Shown here piece after piece: positions 58,327 through 64,000 of a stretch of 64,000 bases of DNA. Location of the stretch: NCBI RefSeq assembly GCF_947172395.1, contig NC_069087.1:15209107-15273106 (forward strand). Reading direction: 5' to 3'. Below the pieces are notes generated by a model that did not search any database, had not been told where the DNA came from, and saw only the letters and a list, made by a program, of their open reading frames with translations. This DNA is from Bicyclus anynana (lineage: Eukaryota > Arthropoda > Insecta > Lepidoptera > Nymphalidae). Each line of letters begins with the position of its first letter. The first letter of the stretch is position 1. Made by a program: the position numbers and the translations under genes.

Positions 58327-58725
58327 TGTTCCGTACTGGAACACAATAAAAATAAAGTATCATCTATAACCAACCTTGAGGAAGTTTCAAATGTCATTAT
58401 TTTTTATAATTCTTATATGACTAATTGCTGTGGTCACGACCTATAGTAAAGGAATCGTTCCATTTGAACAATATATTCAGTTACCCGCAACCAGTCGAGC
58501 GGCTATCAACGCATTCCCGTTAAAATAACCATATCGCGATAAAAGGGCATACTATTCCTAATCTTCGTTGTGCTATCAACTTATCTATTGTGAGGTGACA
58601 TATTGTGAAGAAAATCAACATATCAGCGACCTACTTCTGCCGAGAAGACGACGGACCAGGCCTGGCTCCACGGGACACTCCACTCGGTTCAGGTTAGTGT
58701 CTGCAGCAAAGTCTTTTACGGAACA
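58327..58725 (+). repeat. BEL/Pao right LTR (399 bp)
   Basis: Same length and ends as the left LTR, with one substitution. GTAAG follows immediately. Confidence 0.95.
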
Positions 58726-59096
58726 GTAAGTAATTCTTAAATTCGGTCGTTTCATTCGTAGAACTTATTCGTATCGGTGTAAAAAGTAGTCTATGTTTTA
58801 ATCCAGACTATAATATGTTGTGGCCAAATCACATCTTAATTTTCATATCGGGTGCCTTATACAGGGTGGTCGGAAGTATTTCCCATAACTCTAGGATTAT
58901 ATTATTTACCAAAAAATAATTTAAAATATTCAAGGAACATGGTGTTTTAAAATGAATATTTTCGGAGTAAATAATATTTCTTTTGTAAATAGATCTTAAA
59001 ATGTGTCCCTTATACGCATCCTTATAATAATGACATATTTATATTTTAAAATACAATTTTGTCGCTTTGTTACCTAAACGCGTGTGTTACATGGAT

Positions 59097-61270
59097 TATT
59101 ATTATTATTATTATTATAGCTTTATTTCCACTTAACAGTTTTACAATACATAAAATGTTACAATAAATTTTAAAGTAATTCTGTTATTTTGTTATGTGGC
59201 CCCCTATGGGTAAAAGCCTCCTCCATCTTTTTCCATTTTTCCCTATCTTTGGCCATATGCATCCAGTTTTTTCCTGCTGTTTTTATTATATCATCGACCC
59301 ATCTCTTTTTCTGTCTTCCTACATTTCTTTTGCCAATTGGGCCTTGCCATTTAGTTGTTTGGTAAGTCCATCTCTTATCTTTATATCTTGATAAGTGACC
59401 AGCCCAGTTCCATTTTTGTTTTAAACTAAAAAGAAGCGCATCTGTTAATTTAGTTTTCATTCGGATGTCTACGTTTCTTGTTTTTTGTATCCTCCTCAAT
59501 TTCAATATGCTGCGTTCCATAGCATGTTGACATGATGAAATTTTGTTTTTTACTTTTTCTGTGTAGATCCATGTCTGACTAGCGTAAGTTAGGCTCGGGA
59601 GAATGCAAGAATCCATTATAATCTTTTTTATAGTAAGGCTATAGTTCCCTTTTAGAATTTCTTTTAGGGCCCAGTATTTCTTCCAAGCCGTACTTATTCG
59701 TCTGTCTATTTCGTTTTCATTACTGTTTGGATCGAAAGACACAGATTTACCTAGGTAAATATATTCATCCACGTAATCTATTGGTCTTTCCTCTACTGTA
59801 ATTGGTTTCCTATGGCTGTTTGTCATTATCTTAGTTTTGGATGCGTTCATGTGCAAGCCGATCTTTTTACTTTCTGAGTTTAAACCTTGGAGCATTGCTT
59901 CTAGACTTTTCGCGGATTCGCTAAAAAGAACAATGTCATCTGCGAACCTTAGGTGTGTTAAGTTTCTATTTAATATCCATATGCCATTATTCTTCCAATC
60001 AATCTTTTTGAAAATGTCTTGAAGTACAGCTATGAATAGCTTTGGGGACAGCGGGTCTCCCTGCCGTACGCCTCTTTCAATTGCGAACTCCTCCCCTAGT
60101 TTTTCCAGTTTTACTCTGCTTACACTTTTAGAATAGATGTTTTTAATGACATTTATATATGTTTCATTTATGTCATTGTTTCTTAGAGCTGTCCAAATAG
60201 ATGGGTGTACTATGCTATCAAACGCTTTGGAGTAGTCCACAAAAGCTATGTACAGCGGTTTATTGAATTCTTTGAATTTCTCTATTACTTGTTCCAAGGT
60301 ATGTATATGGTCTATCGTTGAGTAGTGTGGACGAAAACCCGCTTGTTCTGTTGGCTGATTACTGTCAATATCTGGTGCTATTCTTCTCAAGATGATTGAT
60401 GAAAAGAGTTTATATATTGTTGATAGCAAGCTGATAGGCCTATAATTTCCGATGTCACGTGGGTTTCCTTTTTTATATAATAATATTATGTTAGATTTGC
60501 TCCATTGTGATGGTACTTGCTCTTTTTCCAGAACTAAGTTGAAGAAGACCGCCAGATATGGGGCTAGAATTGTCGCTCCGACTTTTATGGCTTCGTTTGT
60601 GATGTTATCATCTCCTGGGCTCTTCTCAGATTTTAGTCGTTTGATTTGAGTCATTATTTCTCCTTCCGTTATTGGATCTAATGGAGTTTCTCCTGCATTT
60701 TCTCCAGTTGTATTATCATTATTATCATTTTCGGCATCCTGTGGTGGACCTTTATAAAGAGAAGTATAAAACGCTGTGGCACATTTTATTATATCTTCCC
60801 TATTTTTGTTTTCGCCCATGTCACTATTCAAGCTTTGTATCCAATTCTTGTGTGTAGATAGTTCTTTGAAAGCTCTTTTTGAACTTCGGAAAGTAGACAT
60901 GTTTTTCTCTATTATTTCTGTTCTATGGTTGGCATAATCACGTTTGATTGATCTGTTGGATTGTTTGAACAGCATTTTCAGTTCCTCTCTCATTTCTTTA
61001 GACTTTTCCTTCGTAAACATAAGTTCAGTTCTTCTACAGATCAAGTTTTGTGAGTCTTCACTAATGATCTTTTCTCTGTGCATGTTACTTACTTTTTCAT
61101 CACTTTTGAGACTTTTTGTAATTGCATCTTCCAGTTTGTCACTAAAGGATTGTACAGTCTTGTTTTCCTTTACAAATTCTTGCAACCTTGGTACATGGAT
61201 AATCGGTATTATTTCTATGATAACATTTATTTTTGTAGTAAATAAAATATTTGTTATGCAGTTCGGTTCC
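59097..61270 (-). mobile_element. RTE-like LINE, 5'-truncated
   Basis: The 3' tail is the (ATT)n run at 59097-59119 (read as (AAT)n on the minus strand), followed by a short 3' UTR and the ORF ending at 59170. The endonuclease domain is missing, as expected for a 5'-truncated target-primed insertion. The 5' boundary, near 61200-61290, is not sharp. Confidence 0.8.
59170..61185 (-). CDS. RTE-clade reverse transcriptase, lacking endonuclease
   Basis: The 671-residue frame has no internal stop. RT landmarks in order: SPGDDNITNEAIK (about 190-205), NYRPISLLSTIYKL (about 255), motif A FVDYSKAFDSI (about 315-325), motif B RGVRQGDPLSPKLF (about 365-378), motif C LRFADDIVLF (about 412-421). It ends with the RTE-typical tail GRQKKRWVDDIIKTAGKNW and MAKDREKW. 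All three catalytic aspartates are present. RTE proteins normally begin with an apurinic endonuclease of about 230 residues; only the linker after it remains, so the first methionine is probably internal. The RT may still be fold-competent, but the copy cannot prime normally. Confidence 0.88.
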   Translation of the reverse strand: MQEFVKENKTVQSFSDKLEDAITKSLKSDEKVSNMHREKIISEDSQNLICRRTELMFTKEKSKEMREELKMLFKQSNRSIKRDYANHRTEIIEKNMSTFRSSKRAFKELSTHKNWIQSLNSDMGENKNREDIIKCATAFYTSLYKGPPQDAENDNNDNTTGENAGETPLDPITEGEIMTQIKRLKSEKSPGDDNITNEAIKVGATILAPYLAVFFNLVLEKEQVPSQWSKSNIILLYKKGNPRDIGNYRPISLLSTIYKLFSSIILRRIAPDIDSNQPTEQAGFRPHYSTIDHIHTLEQVIEKFKEFNKPLYIAFVDYSKAFDSIVHPSIWTALRNNDINETYINVIKNIYSKSVSRVKLEKLGEEFAIERGVRQGDPLSPKLFIAVLQDIFKKIDWKNNGIWILNRNLTHLRFADDIVLFSESAKSLEAMLQGLNSESKKIGLHMNASKTKIMTNSHRKPITVEERPIDYVDEYIYLGKSVSFDPNSNENEIDRRISTAWKKYWALKEILKGNYSLTIKKIIMDSCILPSLTYASQTWIYTEKVKNKISSCQHAMERSILKLRRIQKTRNVDIRMKTKLTDALLFSLKQKWNWAGHLSRYKDKRWTYQTTKWQGPIGKRNVGRQKKRWVDDIIKTAGKNWMHMAKDREKWKKMEEAFTHRGPHNKITELL

Positions 61271-61322
61271 TATAAATGGTCTCGTTAATACCTTGAAGTT
61301 ATGGGAAATACCAAACACCCTG

Positions 61323-61614
61323 TATATAAATCGTTTCTTAAAAGGAGTGCTAATTCCAATACACTCCAAAACCTTACAATTATAGATGCTCCATAACAAA
61401 CTATTTTAATCCAACAGACGTCCTACGACAAGTTACAAACAAAACTTGCTAATAATAGTGTTACTATTTTCTCCTCACTTTGTTTACTTCACAATATTCT
61501 TTTTATAACGCGATAATTTCGGTTGTATATATGTAGCAGGTGTTTAATGACTGATTGTTCCTTCAACCGCGCCGCCCTGTAATTACCTCCACACACTGCC
61601 TTGGCATTTTTATA
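61323..61614. other. Intron stretch between TIR element and SINE, nothing recognised
   Basis: AT-rich, with no coding signal or repeat that I can name. Confidence 0.4.
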
Positions 61615-61933
61615 TGACGGCCTCTGTGGCACAGTGGTATGCGCGGTGGATTTACAAGACAGAGGTCCTGGGTTCGAACCCCGGCTGGGCCGATTGAGGT
61701 TTTCTTAATTGGTCCAGGTCTGGCTGGTGGGCTTCGGCCGTGGCTAGTTACCACCCAACCGGCAAAGGCGTACCACCAAGCGATTTATAGTGTGTGAAAC
61801 CGAAAGGGATGTGGGTGTTCATGCTCCTACTAACAAGTTAGTTATAGTAGTTAGCTTCTAACTTAGATTGCGTAATCACTTACCATCAGGTGACATTGTA
61901 GTCAAGGGCTAACTTGTAAAGAATAAAATAAAA
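61615..61933 (+). repeat. SINE family B, complete, sense orientation
   Basis: The tRNA-like head GACGGCCTCTGTGGCACAGT, GGTATGCGCGG, GGTCCTGGGTTCGAACCCC gives A- and B-box-like promoter sequences. The body and the tail CAGGTGACATTGTAGTCAAG, GGCTAACTTGTAAAG end in AATAAAATAAAA. Confidence 0.9.
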
Positions 61934-62217
61934 TGTAGGTCTGTATGCAAGCAACCAAAAATATACCTGTTTCTTCTAATGATGTTAAAATATTGTTAAC
62001 TTTAATGAAAAATCTTTTCACTTGACAATATTAGAGGTCAGTATATTTTTGGTTACACGTTAAAATGGAGTAATTAGCTATCAAGAATAGTTGCATAAAA
62101 GTCCTCCTATTTGATCATGTCAACGGGTAAAACAGAAATAAAGTCTTTTTATCTTTAAAGCTGATTTAAGTAAATAAATTGCGTAGACAATGTATCTATG
62201 ATATCTAATAATCTTCA

Positions 62218-62506
62218 TCAGTAACAACTTATACACGGCTCACTGTTGAGCAAGAGTCTCCTTTCAGAGTAAGAGGGGCTACGCTAATAGTCCACCACGC
62301 GGATTGGCAGATTTCGCACACGTAGACAATTAAGAAAATCCTCTGGTAGGTATGCAGGTTTTCTCACATTGTTTTTCCTTCACCGTATGATGAGACTCTG
62401 GAGAATCCACATAGCTAAAAATTGGAGGTGCATGCCCCGGATCGGATTCGAACCTACACCCTCCGAAACGAAGGCAGAGATAATATCTATTGGGCTATCA
62501 CGTCTC
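62218..62506 (-). repeat. SINE family A, full length
   Basis: It runs from ACTTATACACGGCTCACTGT to GGAGGTGCATGCCCCGGATC, GATTCGAACCTACACCCTCC and TTGGGCTATCACGTCTC. Confidence 0.88.
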
Positions 62507-63154
62507 TATTAACCTTACTATAACCTATAACACAGAAGTTTGTAATATTTTTGGGCTGGGAACTATGACAATATGGCCACAGGAGATATGAGAAACTTTT
62601 CTCGCTAACCGTACTATATCTGGGAGCGACGGGCACCGAGGTTTTCCCAACTGCGCAATAAGTATACATTACATCTGCCGAGAGCCGAGACCGCATTGAG
62701 AGAGCGCAGAGCGGGTTTCCTTTGTGCGACGGTCGCCCGAAACTCTACACCATAGAAACTAGATAGCGCCCGTACACGCGAGAGCCGGAATTGATCAGAT
62801 TAGAGCCGGTTACGATCCTGGCTGTGGACTTGGGCTGTGCCGCACAATGCACAAGATTCTAATGTCCCGACTGTTATATGAAACGACCACGGTGTCTTTA
62901 AAAGCTTCGGTAACATAGACGAAAGACCATTACAGAAATAATTACTTAGACAACAATATCTATCTTCTATACTTATTATAAAACTGGTCGAATTTCTATA
63001 CATTTATTCGCAATTTGAGATTTTACTTATACATAAAGGACGCCAGCGCCATCTAGAATCTATACTTATAATACAAATTCTGTACAATTTTGTACATTGA
63101 AGATATTTTGAAATTTTTGTTCATTATGTAATCGATACTGAAGCTAAAAATATT
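62507..63154. other. Intron stretch, nothing recognised
   Basis: A GC-richer patch at 62600-62810 (GAGAGCCGAGACCGCATTGA) has no coding frame or repeat that I recognise. The flanks are AT-rich. Confidence 0.4.
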
Positions 63155-63442
63155 TATTTTCGAAACTATTGAATGAATTCAAATGAAACTTTGCACGGTT
63201 TAACGCCATAATACAGAGAAGGTTAAAGGAAATTTTTTATTGCGAAAATAAAATGAGAAGGGGGTGAAATAGGGGTCGAAAGTTTGTATGGAAAATCCTT
63301 CATTTTTAGAGTTACAGTTTTAAAATTTTTTTTATAAATCATAAAAAAATACGAAATATAGTACCCCTAAAGTGGTGAAATAGGGGTAGGGAATAAGTTT
63401 ACATTGATTTCCACGCGAACGAAGTCGCGGGGGTCTGCTAGT
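63155..63442 (+). mobile_element. Helitron-like (type B) copy
   Basis: GGGGGTGAAATAGGGGTCGA, AAGTTTGTATGG and the terminus CCACGCGAACGAAGTCGCGG, GGGTCTGCTAGT. Confidence 0.6.
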
Positions 63443-63465
63443 TACATAATATGTGGGATCATTTA

Positions 63466-63745
63466 TAGACACTCGTGATAGTCTAATGGATATAACCTCT
63501 GCCATCAATTCGAAGGTTCGAATCCGGTCCGGGGTATGCACAATGCTCATCCAACTTTTCAGTTATGTACATTTTAACAAATTAAATATCACGTGTCTCG
63601 ATGAAGGAAAAAACCTACATGCTTAATATTTTTTTTTAATTCTTTACGTGTGTGAAGTCTGCCAATCCGCAGTGGGCCAGAGTGGTGGACTTTAAGTCCC
63701 CCTCTTATTCTGCTCAACAGTGAGCCGAATATGGCTTATTACTTG
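63466..63745 (+). repeat. SINE family A, sense orientation, complete
   Basis: The tRNA-like head GTGATAGTCTAATGGATATA, AAGGTTCGAATCCGGTCCGG precedes the body CACGTGTCTCGATGAAGG and ends CAACAGTGAGCCGAATATGG. It serves as the family reference for this window. Confidence 0.9.
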
Positions 63746-64000
63746 TTAATGCATACGGGATGACTTAGATCTACATTACTTCTGTTGTCTTGGTACTTTA
63801 TATGCAGCTTCAGCATGTTGCTACGATTGTTGCCAATTCAGTCTTCTGTAAGCCGCGTAAAACTATCTAAAGGAAGTACTTGTTGAAATGCTCCTGAATA
63901 TAGGCGGTTCGATTTTTATAAGAACAAGTTGACTGCATGTGAATTAAAGCAATTCACACATCAATTTACACAAACCCAGAGTGTGAACTGACTACGTGCT

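Larger units (their letters stand above)
53990..58725 (+). mobile_element. BEL/Pao LTR retrotransposon, young, internally deleted
   Basis: It is 4,736 bp from LTR to LTR, with TG...CA ends and a GTAAG duplication on both sides (53985-53989 and 58726-58730). The LTRs differ at one position that I can find. The single internal ORF has Gag and protease but lacks the RT, RNase H and integrase catalytic regions, so the element cannot move by itself. A purine-rich AAGGCGAGCGG at about 58314-58324 sits where the polypurine tract should be. I could not identify the primer-binding site with confidence. Confidence 0.9.
58862..61322. mobile_element. TIR element, CAGGGTG family, copy 2, holding a nested LINE
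   Basis: Left CAGGGTGGTCGGAAGTATTT, CCCATAACTCTAGG and the inverted right CAGGGTGTTTGGTATTTCCC, ATAACTTCAAGG are imperfect TIRs of about 35 bp. TATA flanks both (58858-58861 and 61323-61326). Most of the 2.46 kb interior is the minus-strand RTE-like LINE. Confidence 0.7.

Noticed and set aside
61615..61690. Possible tRNA gene at the head of the SINE B copy
   Set aside because: The same head occurs in at least three other copies, always with the SINE body. It is a retroposed head, not a free tRNA.

Overview
The window looks like a stretch of an insect nuclear genome, most likely a moth or butterfly. It is AT-rich, its genes are split by GT-AG introns, and it is crowded with short repeats of types I associate with Lepidoptera: two large tRNA-headed SINE families, Lep1-type Helitron-like elements ending in CTAGT (one starting on a (GAAA)n run), RTE and CR1-like LINE tails, and a BEL/Pao LTR element. 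The species assignment is inference from these repeats.

Only two host genes can be supported, both on the + strand. Positions 111-7661 hold the last eleven exons of a UBE3B-type HECT E3 ubiquitin ligase. All phases agree, and the catalytic cysteine codon is at 7560-7562. Its introns carry three copies of one TIR element, a second TIR element with TATA target duplications, and tandem duplications of pieces of two of its own exons. After about 13 kb of repeat-rich intergenic DNA, 20698-20894 is the first coding exon of a nemo/NLK kinase, preceded by a GC-richer leader with two upstream ORFs. No further kinase exon is visible, so everything from 20895 to the end is probably one intron longer than 43 kb. 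It contains a strong back-to-back splice-site motif at 53796/53797 that could be a recursive-splicing ratchet point.

The inferred nemo intron is a layered collection of mobile DNA. From left to right it holds: a TIR transposon carrying a 104-residue helix-turn-helix ORF (26132-26881); RTE and SINE fragments; a GC-rich foldback (31131-31415); a ~1 kb element with three internal repeats and a ~150-bp-arm hairpin (31585-32593); a satellite-like array (34084-34715); a CpG-rich foldback (35608-35920); CR1-like LINE tails (42305-43047 and 46930-47400); a second array (47812-48770) split by a MITE whose empty site can be read in sibling units; and, at the right end, two substantial retroelements. 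The first is a BEL/Pao element (53990-58725) with 399-bp LTRs differing at one base, a GTAAG target duplication and a 1,200-codon ORF that keeps Gag and protease but has lost most of pol. The second is a 5'-truncated RTE-like LINE (59097 to about 61270, minus strand) nested inside TIRs of the same family as the one in the UBE3B intron.

The two host genes are not functionally linked by anything visible here. The points of most interest are the self-duplicated exons of UBE3B, the candidate ratchet site, and the young, internally deleted but fully open BEL element.
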